Below are positions 47,607-57,111 of a stretch of DNA of 64,000 bases, one piece after another. The position numbers were made by a program, and so were the translations under genes. The DNA lies in contig NZ_CP117880.1 in NCBI RefSeq assembly GCF_028736175.1, forward strand, positions 248,001 to 312,000, read 5' to 3'. This stretch comes from Sphingobacterium oryzagri. GTDB lineage: Bacteria; Bacteroidota; Bacteroidia; Sphingobacteriales; Sphingobacteriaceae. The notes under the pieces were generated by a model that was not told where the DNA came from, ran no database searches, and saw only the letters and a list, made by a program, of their open reading frames with translations. The stretch's first letter is position 1. The number at the start of each line of letters is the position of its first letter.

Positions 47607-47943
47607 AGTCTAGTTTTTAGATGTAAAGCTAAGGCTGCAAGATAAACTGTGTGTGAAGTTTTTGTGATTCTTTGTAATTAAATAGTTAAAGAAAAATGAA
47701 GCCTTAGGGATACTTCGTACGTAGCATCTGTTAAGGGGCTGTATGGATATTTAGGATATTAATTTTCCTTTAACGGTGTTTTGTGCTGTTTGTATTATTT
47801 TTTTATTTTAGTGCTGTTATTTTGGGGAAATATTTAGCATGGACAGCCATGTGGTGTACGTGGTTGGTTTAGGAATAATACACAGTAAATAGGACGTTCT
47901 TAGCAATTAGTTGACAAAAATCAATAGATAAAAAAAACTCATT
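47607..47943. other. Divergent promoter region, no gene
   Basis: 337 bp between the divergent TonB-receptor and zinc-ribbon genes. The start of the - transcript may use a TATCTTGC box (reverse complement of 47638-47645 region). No ORF of note and no strong repeat. Confidence 0.4.
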
Positions 47944-48243
47944 ATGAGTCTTTTGCGTAAAAATTCGTTCATTTGTGGCAACATACATAACGTTTACTTC
48001 GTTCATCTACCGAATCTCGACAATCTCCTACAAATTGAAGAGATTTTTAAAAACATTTCAACCGTGAAAACAGAACCAAATCAATTAACGATTCAGGCTA
48101 AACGCTGTCCGTTTTGCCGTCGAGGTCAGCTTACCGACCGGGTGCCGCGTGCGTTTCTGGTCAAGACTATTTTATTCTTCTTGCCATTAAAGCGCTATAA
48201 ATGCTATAACTGTGGCCGTAAACCATACGTTTTCGAATCCTGA
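47944..48243 (+). CDS. Small zinc-ribbon protein
   Basis: A 99-aa protein. The C-terminal half has two Cys pairs, CPFC (about 60-63) and CYNC (about 88-91), about 25 residues apart with a basic, hydrophobic linker (RAFLVKTILFFLPLKRY): a zinc-ribbon-like arrangement common in small unannotated Bacteroidota proteins. The first half has no motif. A GTG at 48064 (VKTEPNQLT) would give a 59-aa protein closer to typical family length, so the start is uncertain. Function unknown. Confidence 0.55.
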   Translation: MSLLRKNSFICGNIHNVYFVHLPNLDNLLQIEEIFKNISTVKTEPNQLTIQAKRCPFCRRGQLTDRVPRAFLVKTILFFLPLKRYKCYNCGRKPYVFES

Positions 48244-48466
48244 TTTTTCTTTTGAGGTAACGATTACCTAGTGGGTTAAATATTTTTTACAACAAGACCA
48301 TTTTCTGCCTGACGTCGGAACAGTGCTGTATGATGTCTGCACGCCGACGCGCCATACCATTCTCTACGTACCATTACGTATTATTTTGCTTAAACAAAAA
48401 CCGGGAAAGCGCTTTTCCTGTTTATCCTCATAGTCGTATCCAGGTGCGTGTAGCGTCTGCATACAG

Positions 48467-48496
48467 CCCGTTAGCTGGTAAAGGCCGGCTAACGGG
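48467..48496. other. 12-bp inverted repeat upstream of the SMP-30 gene
   Basis: CCCGTTAGCTGG (48467-48478) pairs with CCGGCTAACGGG (48485-48496), one G-T pair, 6-nt loop. It lies 38 bp before the start at 48534. No T-run follows, so an operator or 5'-leader hairpin is more likely than a terminator. Confidence 0.5.
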
Positions 48497-48533
48497 GTAG
48501 ATAGGTATGCTTTATGCTTAAACAACAAAGCTG

Positions 48534-49523
48534 ATGTTAAAAAATATTTACTTAATCATAATGTTGATGATGACCACGCCCATAGCTGCGCAAAAAGACA
48601 CGATAGGGAAAATCGAAGTTTTTGATGCTCGTATGCACTCGATCGTAGAACAGGATGCCATAATTGAGGTATTAACCGATGACATGCAATGGGCCGAAGG
48701 ACCTGTATGGGTTGAACAGCAGCGCTGTTTGTTATTCAGCGATCCAAAGCAAAATACGATCTTTAAGTGGACAGCTGCGGAGGGCACAACAGCCTTTTTA
48801 AAACCATCGGGTTACACCGGGCTTGGCGCGTATAGCGACGAACCAGGCTCAAACGGCTTATTGATCAATCTGGAGGGAGATCTGGTGGCTTGCGAACATG
48901 GTGACCGACGTATTTCGCAGATGAATCTGACGAAAGGCGGAAAGGTGACGCTCGCCGACCGTTGGGATAACAAACGGTTTAATTCGCCGAATGATATCTG
49001 CCAACATCGGGACGGAACCTATTACTTTACCGATCCACCTTACGGCCTACCGGAAAGGGAGGCGGATACGCAGCATCGGGAAACACCGATACATGGCGTG
49101 TATCGTCTAAATACGAGCAATACGGTGGAACAAATCATTAACAATCTGGCACGGCCTAACGGCATTGCCTTATCTGCTGATGAAAAGTTGCTGTATGTAG
49201 CCCAGAGTTTTGCAGCGGAGCCCTATATTATGGCTTATCCTTTACAAGAAGGCGATTTATCGCAATCCGGAAGCATCTTATTTAATTTTAAAACCCAGTT
49301 TCCGCAGCAGGAGGCATATCCCGACGGTATTAAGGTCGATGCTGCCGGGAATATTTTTGCCGGCGCGGCCGACGGAATTGTCGTGATTGGCGCTGATGGT
49401 GTACTTCTGGGAAGAATTTATATCGGAACGAAAACGGCCAATTGCGCTTTTTCGGACGATGGATACCTCTATATCACCGCTTCAAACTATGTGTTGCGGG
49501 TAAAACTCAAGTCGTTAGGCTAA
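48534..49523 (+). CDS. SMP-30/gluconolactonase-family beta-propeller protein
   Basis: A 329-aa secreted protein with signal peptide (1 to about 20, ...TTPIAAQ). Six-bladed propeller of the SMP-30/LRE family, a metal-dependent lactonase. Visible landmarks: AEGPVWVEQQ (metal Glu, about 55), EPGSNGLLINLEGDLVACEHGDR (about 106-128), RFNSPNDICQHRDG (Asn, about 151), YFTDPPYGLP (about 168) and RPNGIALSADEKLLYVAQS (about 215). Probably hydrolyses a sugar lactone in the periplasm, but the substrate is unassigned. Confidence 0.9.
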   Translation: MLKNIYLIIMLMMTTPIAAQKDTIGKIEVFDARMHSIVEQDAIIEVLTDDMQWAEGPVWVEQQRCLLFSDPKQNTIFKWTAAEGTTAFLKPSGYTGLGAYSDEPGSNGLLINLEGDLVACEHGDRRISQMNLTKGGKVTLADRWDNKRFNSPNDICQHRDGTYYFTDPPYGLPEREADTQHRETPIHGVYRLNTSNTVEQIINNLARPNGIALSADEKLLYVAQSFAAEPYIMAYPLQEGDLSQSGSILFNFKTQFPQQEAYPDGIKVDAAGNIFAGAADGIVVIGADGVLLGRIYIGTKTANCAFSDDGYLYITASNYVLRVKLKSLG

Positions 49524-50063
49524 TTTAGGCTTGCCCGTAATTTGACGATTCCCTCCTTTTTAACATGATCAAAAAAAATTGGTCGAGATACTGTCGTCAG
49601 AGTTTATTAGTTAAATATATCTCCTTAATATTAGTTTTATAAAATATATTTTCTATATTCGACTAGTATTTTTCATTTTATCATTTTTGGGCTTTAAATA
49701 TACGTTTATATTGCCGATAAAGAAATTGAATTTTTTTGACAGGAGTTGTACATCAGCACTATGGGCACCGATCCAAGACAGCGGGTTATCGTTGTCTAGA
49801 TCGTTAATGACAAGCAGCAGCAGCACTAGAAGGCCGCATAAGCGTGGGACTGGCCACGAAAAATCCGCGTAGGCCAACATGGTCGCGATGTGCACAGCGA
49901 GCTGTTAACCATAAGGTCAGCTGGCTATGTCGATAGGGGAGAGAAAATGACCCGTCAGCGCGTTGCTTACGGGTTTTTTCATGCCTGAGTCTGTAAGCAA
50001 TGTAAATCTGAATGAAAAGATTAGGCCGAAGTAGAAGGGTTGGCCAGGAGGACTGCCGCAAGA
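49524..50063. other. 540-bp gap with a + strand terminator but no gene
   Basis: No convincing CDS. A hairpin ACCCGT...ACGGGT at 49950-49974 followed by TTTTTTC is a plausible + strand terminator, yet the nearest + gene ends over 400 bp upstream. A small RNA or a decayed gene is possible. It contains a GCAGCAGCAGCA run near 49815 and higher GC than the adjoining 49560-49735, which is very AT-rich. Confidence 0.5.
49950..49979 (+). terminator. Orphan terminator in the 49.5-50.1 kb gap
   Basis: 6-bp stem (ACCCGT 49950-49955 with ACGGGT 49969-49974), 13-nt loop, then a run of six T (49974-49979). Confidence 0.6.
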
Positions 50064-50264
50064 CTAGTCATCTTTTTTGGTATCTAACGCTTTCCGATTT
50101 TTGCCCAGTAGCTTGGCCAAAACATAAATAATAATAACGGCAAGGATAACGACAAAGATAACGCCCGATAAGGCCCCACCATGAAAAACAACATCGACCA
50201 TTTGGCAGCTGCTTAGCAGCAGGCTGGTTAAGACAAAAAGAATGAGGTAAAGTAATTGCTTCAT
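50064..50264 (-). CDS. Small membrane lipoprotein
   Basis: A 66-aa protein: signal with lipobox LLSSC (lipidated Cys20), then a second hydrophobic helix (about 35-54, VIFVVILAVIIIYVLAKLL) and a charged end (KNRKALDTKKDD). Many Bacteroidota encode tiny proteins of this shape; some are mislabelled phosphatidate cytidylyltransferase. Function unknown. It is divergent from the ECF sigma gene with 126 bp between starts. Confidence 0.75.
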   Translation of the reverse strand: MKQLLYLILFVLTSLLLSSCQMVDVVFHGGALSGVIFVVILAVIIIYVLAKLLGKNRKALDTKKDD

Positions 50265-50362
50265 GTATATGCTTTTTATAATAAAACGATCTGCTCGGAA
50301 AATTGTTGGGAAAAATGTTGATTGACCGTTTGTTCGTTAACACTATCTTAATGTTGGATAAC

Positions 50363-50370
50363 TATCTTTG
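50363..50370 (+). promoter_or_regulatory. Candidate -7 box of the ECF sigma gene
   Basis: TATCTTTG, an exact TAnnTTTG match, ends 20 bp before the start codon at 50391, giving a very short leader. No clear -33 element at 19-20 bp. Confidence 0.45.
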
Positions 50371-50390
50371 TATTTCATAGTGGTCTAGTA

Positions 50391-50984
50391 ATGCAAAATT
50401 TAGCCGATTTCAAGCTTCTGGAAAACATCCGATCAGGTAAGTCTGATGCATTCGCGGTTTTTTTTAATACCTATTGGGAAGAAGTCTTTAGGGAAGCTTT
50501 TTACCGGTTGAAAAGCTACGACGAGGCGCAGGATATGGTGCAGGATATCTTTACAGACTGCTGGCTGCGACGTGAACAATTGACCATCAACACCTCAATT
50601 TCTGCTTACCTGCTCGGCGCTTTAAAGCACAAAATTATCCGTCATATAGGTCGAAACAAACTACATAAGGAAGTGGTCGATCATTTGTTGCAACAGATGA
50701 CGGTTTTTGAAGACAGTATCGTTGATATCATTGCTGCGGGCGAGGTGCAAAAGACATTGGAAGAGGCGATCGCATCGTTCCCCACCAATATGCGGCAAAT
50801 TTTTGCCTTGCGCACGCAGGATTTTACCATTGCCGAAATTGCAGAAGCCCTGGCCTTATCGCCCCAAACCGTTAAAAATAATACGACCGATGCACTCCGT
50901 CGCCTGAAACAGGTGCTGGCGGAGAAGCACCCTGATGTATCATCTTCTCTTTATGTATTGTTGATTTTGTTTATAGAAAGTTAA
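50391..50984 (+). CDS. ECF-type RNA polymerase sigma factor
   Basis: A 197-aa sigma-70-family ECF factor. Region 2 is near residues 22-88 (SYDEAQDMVQDIFTDCWLRR). Region 4 is near 125-180 with the helix-turn-helix FTIAEIAEALALSPQTVKNN. It ends in a hydrophobic stretch (SSLYVLLILFIES) typical of Bacteroidota ECF factors paired with FecR. It is kept inactive by the anti-sigma factor encoded 70 bp downstream until the SusC at 52139 binds its ligand. Confidence 0.92.
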   Translation: MQNLADFKLLENIRSGKSDAFAVFFNTYWEEVFREAFYRLKSYDEAQDMVQDIFTDCWLRREQLTINTSISAYLLGALKHKIIRHIGRNKLHKEVVDHLLQQMTVFEDSIVDIIAAGEVQKTLEEAIASFPTNMRQIFALRTQDFTIAEIAEALALSPQTVKNNTTDALRRLKQVLAEKHPDVSSSLYVLLILFIES

Positions 50985-51054
50985 CAAACAGCTAACAATT
51001 TCTTGAAGTACTTCCAGCGACCTGAATGCACTATAGAGGTGTAAACAGGAGAAA

Positions 51055-52023
51055 GTGAAGTTTAAAAAATTAAAACAGTTACTTAATCATTTCGATTCAG
51101 ACAAGTTGTCTGCGGCGGAACGTCGTGTGATCGATATCTGGTATGCGTCTTTCTCCCAAAAGAAGACAGCTATACCGATGTTGGATGATGCACGACAAAA
51201 GGAAGCATTGCGTCGCCGTATTTGGGAACAGCTTCCGCTAAACCAAATTCCAACCACTTTTTATCAGCGCCATAAAAAATGGCTTTACAGCGTTGCCGCA
51301 GCAGCGGTTTTGCTACTCGTGGGTGTTTGGTTTTACCGACAGCATGAAGCTGTAGATGCTACCAAGAGTTTAGTTACGGTCAAACAAGAGCCTTACCGCT
51401 CACGGACGGGCGACCAGGAACGTAAACAGATCATGCTTCCTGATAGTTCGCAGGTGTGGTTAAATGCCAATTCGGAAATTGTGATAGCGGGCGACTATGG
51501 CAAAGGATCACGGCGGGTGCAACTGGATGGTGAGGCTTTTTTTGATATTAAGCCCGATAGCAGTAGCCCGTTTGTCGTAGAAACCGATCCGTTGGATATT
51601 GAGGTCTTGGGCACCGCTTTTAATGTCAGTACCTACCGCAAGCTGGCGCGTGCGCAGGTGGTCGTCGATCATGGCACCGTGGCGGTACGAGACAGAAATC
51701 ACAAACTCTTAGAAAAGCTGACCAAGGGCCAATCCCTGCATTATCATATCGCCGACCAAAAGGTAACCTTAGGGCAGGTACGCGAAGTGGCCACGTGGCG
51801 AAAAGGAAGTATAAAGCTGGAGCAGGCCACATTTGATGAGCTGGCGCAGGCTGTAAAAAACGTATATGGCATCCAATTACGGTCGGAAAGAACCGGCCCT
51901 AAATCATATTCTTATAACCTACATGTGCATAGCGATCGATCGTTGGAACAAACCATGGCGATCATCACGCGGATGCACCGACTAAACTACAGGAGGGAAA
52001 ACAATGCGATAATACTTTACTGA
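51055..52023 (+). CDS. FecR-family anti-sigma factor
   Basis: A 322-aa inner-membrane regulator with a GTG start. N-terminal cytoplasmic part (about 1-78) binds the sigma factor, one TM (about 80-98, LYSAAAAVLLLVGVWFY-like), then a periplasmic FecR domain (about 125-225, RKQIMLPDSSQVWLNANSEI) and a C-terminal DUF4974-type domain (about 255-322) that receives the signal from the STN domain of the SusC partner. Classic sigma/FecR/SusC order. Confidence 0.92.
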   Translation: MKFKKLKQLLNHFDSDKLSAAERRVIDIWYASFSQKKTAIPMLDDARQKEALRRRIWEQLPLNQIPTTFYQRHKKWLYSVAAAAVLLLVGVWFYRQHEAVDATKSLVTVKQEPYRSRTGDQERKQIMLPDSSQVWLNANSEIVIAGDYGKGSRRVQLDGEAFFDIKPDSSSPFVVETDPLDIEVLGTAFNVSTYRKLARAQVVVDHGTVAVRDRNHKLLEKLTKGQSLHYHIADQKVTLGQVREVATWRKGSIKLEQATFDELAQAVKNVYGIQLRSERTGPKSYSYNLHVHSDRSLEQTMAIITRMHRLNYRRENNAIILY

Positions 52024-52138
52024 TGAAAAGAAAACAGGTACCGTAAATGATACCTGTTCAATACGTTTGACCAAGTGTAGCTTGAGACCCTCTGCTTGGC
52101 CACTTAGCTTATTATGAATTACTAAGACTATAAAAATA

Positions 52139-55100
52139 ATGAATAAAAACCTATTGTTCATACGAATCATGATGCGTACGACAATTATTATGTATTTGAT
52201 CGGTATTACCGTATCACAATTATTGTTTGCCGGTCCGGCACACGGTCAGGTTGACAGCAGAAAGGTCGATTTTTCCGTGCGCAATATGTCGCTATTCTCC
52301 GCTATAAAACAATTACAGCTGGAGCATGGCATTGACATGGCCTTTGATGATAAGGCGCTTAACTTATCAACTATCCGGGTGAAAGCGAAAGATTTTCGCG
52401 GATCTTCCGTGGGCGAGATTTTGACTAATCTTTTCTATGGCACGGGTATCACCTATGAAGAGCAGGCAGACGGCACCTTGGTGCTCAATAAGCGTCAACG
52501 TCCCGGGCGTATTAGCGGTGTCGTAGCGGATGATAAAGGCGCATTACTCGCTGCCGCATCTGTGCAGGTTCTCGAACTCAACAGAACGGTGGTGGCCGAT
52601 GCGGATGGGCGTTACAACCTTTCGCTGGCACCAGGCACTTATACGCTTGTGGCGCGCTATATTGCTTTTTCATCGACAACGAAAAGTAAGATTGTCGTTG
52701 AAGAAGGTCGAACAACGACCGTAGATTTTGCATTACTTCCTTCCACAGATGATATTGAAGAGGTGGTGGTTACGGCCTTGGGGATCACGCGGGAGAAAAA
52801 AGCCTTGGGTTATGCTGCCACAGAAATCAAGGGCGAACAACTGACCGAAGCGCTACCCAACAACTGGTCTGAAGCACTATCTGGCCGTGTGGCAGGTGTA
52901 AACCTGATTCGCTCAGGCGCCGGACCAGCAGGCTCTAACAAGATTATTTTACGTGGGGAGAACAACTTGACCGGAGCAAACGATGCGCTCATTGTAATTG
53001 ATGGTGTTGTCGTGAGTAACAGTAGTGGAAACCAGGTCGGCAATGGTTCTGGTGCTTATTTAAGTGGCGACTCGCCGACAGATTTTGGTACGGGTATTAA
53101 CGATATCAATCCGGAAGATATTGAAACGCTGACCGTACTGAAGGGCGCCAATGCTACCGCACTTTATGGGCAACGAGGCGCCAATGGTGCCATTGTCATC
53201 ACTACCAAATCAGGCAAGGCACGCAAGGGTATTGGCGTTACGCTCACATCAAATGCGACGATGGAGTCGATCTCGCGCTGGCCAGATTACCAGTATGAAT
53301 ATGGACAGGGGACCGAAGGCGTGCGTTACTATTCGTTTTTAGATGGTGTGGATGGAGCGAGTACACGCAGTACAAGTTCGGCTTGGGGGCCGAAATTCGA
53401 TGGGCAATATTATTTTCAGTACGATCCGTTGACGCAAACGCGCGCAACCGAGCGTACGCTTTGGCAGGCCTACCCGGATGAACGTAAGAATTTCTTTCAA
53501 ACGGGCAACACCTTTACCAACTCCTTAAGTTTAGACGGTGGCAACGAGCAAACGCAGCTGCGCTTTTCGTTTACCGATTTGCGCAACCAGTGGATTATCC
53601 CGAACACGGGCTACGAACGGAATAACCTGTCGTTAACGGCCAGCCATAAGGTAACGGAAAAGCTACGCGTGCAAACGCGTATCAACTATCGCCAAAACCG
53701 AAGTGATAACTTACCTTCTACAGGCTATAACAATCAGTCGTTAATGTACTGGAATGCCTTTTGGCAGCCTAATGCATCGTTGGATTGGTTGCAGAATTAT
53801 TGGCGGATCGGACAAGAGAATATCTTGCAAAACTACCCTTTCAGTAGTTTGGTGGATAACCCGTACCTGATTACTAACGAAATGCTTAACGCAAACAAGC
53901 GACATGGCTTGACCGGTAGTGTAGAGGCATCGTATAAATTTTCGAATGCATGGGAAGTGTTGGTGCGCACCACGCTGGATCTGAATGCGGAGCAGCGTAC
54001 GCAGCAACGGCCGTATGACACCGAAAAATTCCGAAAAGGGATGTATCGTACGCAGACGATCAACAACACCGAGACCTCTTCTGATGTGATGTTGACGTAT
54101 AATAAAGAGATCACCCCGGACATTAAAGTGCGAGTTACCGCAGGTGGAAGTACGCTGAGGAATGAAAGTTCGTTGGAGCGCAATGCGGCAGATTCGTTGG
54201 CCTATCCAGGTATATATAATCTAGGAAATGCTGCTGGTGTATTGGTGAGTACGCCTTACCGAGGCGCTTTTGTCATGAACAGTTTGTATGCCCTGGGAAC
54301 CATCTCGTACAAAGATTATTTATTTGCGGATCTTTCCTACCGAAACGACTGGAACAGTACGTTGGCTTCGCCAACAAGCAAAGGTGTTGGGTTTCGCTAT
54401 CCGGCGGTCAACGTAAGTTTCGTGCTGTCTGATGCCGTTCGGTTACCAAAGCAATTTTCTTTAGTGAAATTTAGAGGGTCTGTGGCTGAAGTGGGTAGTG
54501 GCGCGACAACGCCATTTTTGACGACGTACAATTACGTTGTAGACCCCACTTTTGATGGAGGACGATCGAACCCGACTAGTATGCCAAATCTTTATCTGGA
54601 GCCGCTTTTTACAACGAGTTATGAGGCCGGGATCGACCTGAGTCTTTTTGCCAACCGTTTCTCGATCAATATGACGTATTATGACGCGACAACAAACAAC
54701 CAGCATTTAACAGCAACGGTCGATCGATCTGCTGGTGCGTCTAGTGTATTGGTCAATGCGGGAGCAATCCGCAACAGCGGTTTTGAGATTGAATCCAGAA
54801 TTGTGCCGATTCGAAAAGAGAATTTTCAGTGGACAATGAGCCCGACCTTCAGTGCGAATAAAAACAAGGTGCTGGAGTTGACAGATGATATGAACGAAAT
54901 GATCCTGCAAAACGGACCTGGAAGTCGTGGCGCTATCATCGCTAAAGTCGGTGGACGCATGGATGACCTCTACGGTCGTGGCTACGAGCGTGCGCCGGAT
55001 GGGCAGATTATTTATGAAAACGGCTTGCCACAACTGACCGACAGTATGCAATATATCGGACAGACGAATCCTGCCTGGCGCGTGGGCTTGCACAATGAGT

Positions 55101-55606
55101 TTCGCTACAAACAATTCCGTCTCGGTTTTATGTTTGACGCGCAGTTTGGCGCGGTAGGTTACTCGTTGACATCGGCCGTGCATGGCGAACAAGGGAAAAC
55201 TAAAAACACGTTGCCAGGTCGCTACAATGGAATCATCGGAAATGGGGTGATTGCTAATGGCGATGGCACGTACCGCCCGAATGATGTCATTGCAACCAAT
55301 GTTTGGGATTATTACAATGCACATTTAGGACGTGATAACGTAGAAGGAACGTCGTATTCAACCGATTTCCTCAAGTTGCGTGAAGTGCGTTTTGACTATA
55401 CCTTAAGTCCGGCATTGTTATCCCGCGTAGGCTTACAGCGCGGAACAATCGGCGTATTTGGTCGCGATTTGTTTATTTGGTCTAGCTGGCCAGCCTTTGA
55501 TCCCGAATTTGGTACGTTAGGTAATGGTGATATCACCCGTGGTTTTGAGTTGGGGCAATTTCCCGCGACACGCACTTTCGGTGTTAACCTGGTGATTGGC
55601 TTATAA
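52139..55606 (+). CDS. SusC/RagA-type transporter with N-terminal STN signalling domain (2)
   Basis: A 1155-aa TonB-dependent transporter. After the signal (to about residue 38) comes an STN (secretin/TonB N-terminal) domain at about 40-118, which contacts FecR, then a carboxypeptidase-regulatory-like domain (about 122-200), TonB-box-like DDIEEVVVTALG (about 205), plug (about 215-350, TVLKGANATALYGQRGANGAI) and barrel. The domain order places it as both transporter and sensor for the sigma factor at 50391. SusD-2 follows 8 bp later. Substrate unknown. Confidence 0.95.
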   Translation: MNKNLLFIRIMMRTTIIMYLIGITVSQLLFAGPAHGQVDSRKVDFSVRNMSLFSAIKQLQLEHGIDMAFDDKALNLSTIRVKAKDFRGSSVGEILTNLFYGTGITYEEQADGTLVLNKRQRPGRISGVVADDKGALLAAASVQVLELNRTVVADADGRYNLSLAPGTYTLVARYIAFSSTTKSKIVVEEGRTTTVDFALLPSTDDIEEVVVTALGITREKKALGYAATEIKGEQLTEALPNNWSEALSGRVAGVNLIRSGAGPAGSNKIILRGENNLTGANDALIVIDGVVVSNSSGNQVGNGSGAYLSGDSPTDFGTGINDINPEDIETLTVLKGANATALYGQRGANGAIVITTKSGKARKGIGVTLTSNATMESISRWPDYQYEYGQGTEGVRYYSFLDGVDGASTRSTSSAWGPKFDGQYYFQYDPLTQTRATERTLWQAYPDERKNFFQTGNTFTNSLSLDGGNEQTQLRFSFTDLRNQWIIPNTGYERNNLSLTASHKVTEKLRVQTRINYRQNRSDNLPSTGYNNQSLMYWNAFWQPNASLDWLQNYWRIGQENILQNYPFSSLVDNPYLITNEMLNANKRHGLTGSVEASYKFSNAWEVLVRTTLDLNAEQRTQQRPYDTEKFRKGMYRTQTINNTETSSDVMLTYNKEITPDIKVRVTAGGSTLRNESSLERNAADSLAYPGIYNLGNAAGVLVSTPYRGAFVMNSLYALGTISYKDYLFADLSYRNDWNSTLASPTSKGVGFRYPAVNVSFVLSDAVRLPKQFSLVKFRGSVAEVGSGATTPFLTTYNYVVDPTFDGGRSNPTSMPNLYLEPLFTTSYEAGIDLSLFANRFSINMTYYDATTNNQHLTATVDRSAGASSVLVNAGAIRNSGFEIESRIVPIRKENFQWTMSPTFSANKNKVLELTDDMNEMILQNGPGSRGAIIAKVGGRMDDLYGRGYERAPDGQIIYENGLPQLTDSMQYIGQTNPAWRVGLHNEFRYKQFRLGFMFDAQFGAVGYSLTSAVHGEQGKTKNTLPGRYNGIIGNGVIANGDGTYRPNDVIATNVWDYYNAHLGRDNVEGTSYSTDFLKLREVRFDYTLSPALLSRVGLQRGTIGVFGRDLFIWSSWPAFDPEFGTLGNGDITRGFELGQFPATRTFGVNLVIGL

Positions 55607-55614
55607 AAATTAGT

Positions 55615-57087
55615 ATGATGAAGATGAAATTTATGACGAAAACAATAGGTGTATGGGTGGTAGCGCTATGTTCCTTCGCTACGATCGTATCCTGCAATAA
55701 AGATTTTCAAGAAATTAACACAAACCCCAATACCAGTCCGCGCGTGCAACCATCTAATTTGCTCGCCCCGGCACTGACCAAGGTGGTAAGCTATAACATG
55801 AGCCGTAGCCAGCGGATTACCAACGAGCTGATGCAAGTGACGGTTAACATGGGTGATGGGGATGGACGGATTTTCCGTTACGATATCCGCAGCAGCGAAG
55901 CGGATTATATGTGGAACAACCTCTACCTGCAACTGCGCAACTTCCGCGATATATATGAGTTTGCGGAAGAACTGAACCAGCCGGAATTTATGGCGGTAGC
56001 ACAGATCTGCGAAGCCTGGATCTTTTCTATTCTGACCGATATCTATGGTGATATACCTTATTCAGAAGCGTTGCGAGGCAAAGATCTTAACGCATTTCAA
56101 CCTGTATTTGATAAGCAGCAGGATATTTACCCGGCTTTGTTCGAAAAGTTGGAAGGGGCCAACGACCTGTTGAGTAGGTTAGGGCCAACAGTAACGATTG
56201 GCGGTGGTCCAGACCCGATATTTGAGGGCGATATGCGCAAATGGCGCGAATTTGGTAACTCCTTGTATTTACGCCTGGCCTTGCGATTGGCACACAAAAC
56301 AGAACTGAACAGCATTGCAATCATCAAAAAAATCGTCGATGAATCGCCGCTGGCGTATCCGATTATGGTCAGTAACGACGATTCGGCTATCCTGCGCTGG
56401 ACGGGGGCCGCACCCTATGTGTCGCCATTTGCTACCTGGCGTCCGGCAGACTGGTATGCGCCAAAGTCGGCTTCATTTTTTATCGACAATCTCAACGAGC
56501 GAAGCGATCCACGTATCGTGAGCTGGGCATCGCTGGCTAACGGCGACTATTTCGGCGTGCCGAGTGGTTACCCGGTTGGACAGCCGCCTGTGGTTGGCTC
56601 GGCGCCCAATACGGGATTGATGCACAATCCGCTTATGGGAAATATATTAAATTATGCGGAGTTGCAGTTTATCCTGGCAGAAGCCGCCGTAAAAGGATGG
56701 ATCACGGCGCAGCCTGCACGCAGCTATTACGAGCGCGGCATTGTGGCGGGTATACAGCTCTGGGGGTATGAAGTGCCATCGTTTTACCTGACATCAGATT
56801 TGGTGGCCTGGGATGACGCCTACAGCGAATATGAAAAAATGGAATTAATCCATCTGCAGAAATATTACGCGCTATTTTCCACCGATATGCAAGCCTGGTT
56901 TGAATACAGAAGGACGGGCCATCCGAATTTGCCGATCCGTTCGGGCCACCTCAATGGCGGCAAAATGCCGGCAAGGCTAAATTATCCGGTTTATGTGCAG
57001 TCGGCTAACCGCCAAAACTACCTGAACGCGGTACAGGAACAAGGAGCCGACGATATCAATACTTTGGTTTGGTGGCAACGACCATAA
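55615..57087 (+). CDS. SusD/RagB-like surface lipoprotein (2)
   Basis: A 490-aa lipoprotein (lipobox VSC, CysAt about 27, FATIVSCNKDF). The SusD-like_2 type is suggested by FQEINTNPNTSPRVQPSNLLAPAL at the start and by MAVAQICEAWIFSILTDIYGDIPYSEAL (about 125-152). The C-terminal part includes YAELQFILAEAAVKGW (about 347-362) and MQAWFEYRRTGHPNLP. Works with the transporter encoded upstream. Confidence 0.92.
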   Translation: MMKMKFMTKTIGVWVVALCSFATIVSCNKDFQEINTNPNTSPRVQPSNLLAPALTKVVSYNMSRSQRITNELMQVTVNMGDGDGRIFRYDIRSSEADYMWNNLYLQLRNFRDIYEFAEELNQPEFMAVAQICEAWIFSILTDIYGDIPYSEALRGKDLNAFQPVFDKQQDIYPALFEKLEGANDLLSRLGPTVTIGGGPDPIFEGDMRKWREFGNSLYLRLALRLAHKTELNSIAIIKKIVDESPLAYPIMVSNDDSAILRWTGAAPYVSPFATWRPADWYAPKSASFFIDNLNERSDPRIVSWASLANGDYFGVPSGYPVGQPPVVGSAPNTGLMHNPLMGNILNYAELQFILAEAAVKGWITAQPARSYYERGIVAGIQLWGYEVPSFYLTSDLVAWDDAYSEYEKMELIHLQKYYALFSTDMQAWFEYRRTGHPNLPIRSGHLNGGKMPARLNYPVYVQSANRQNYLNAVQEQGADDINTLVWWQRP

Positions 57088-57111
57088 CCCTTAATTGTAA
57101 ATGTGTAAGTA

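Noticed and set aside
49653..50061. ORFs of 60-85 codons on both strands
   Set aside because: No family resemblance, mutually overlapping, low-complexity Ser or Leu runs from the GCAGCAGCA stretch.
54707..55324. 205-codon - strand ORF
   Set aside because: Antisense shadow inside the SusC gene.
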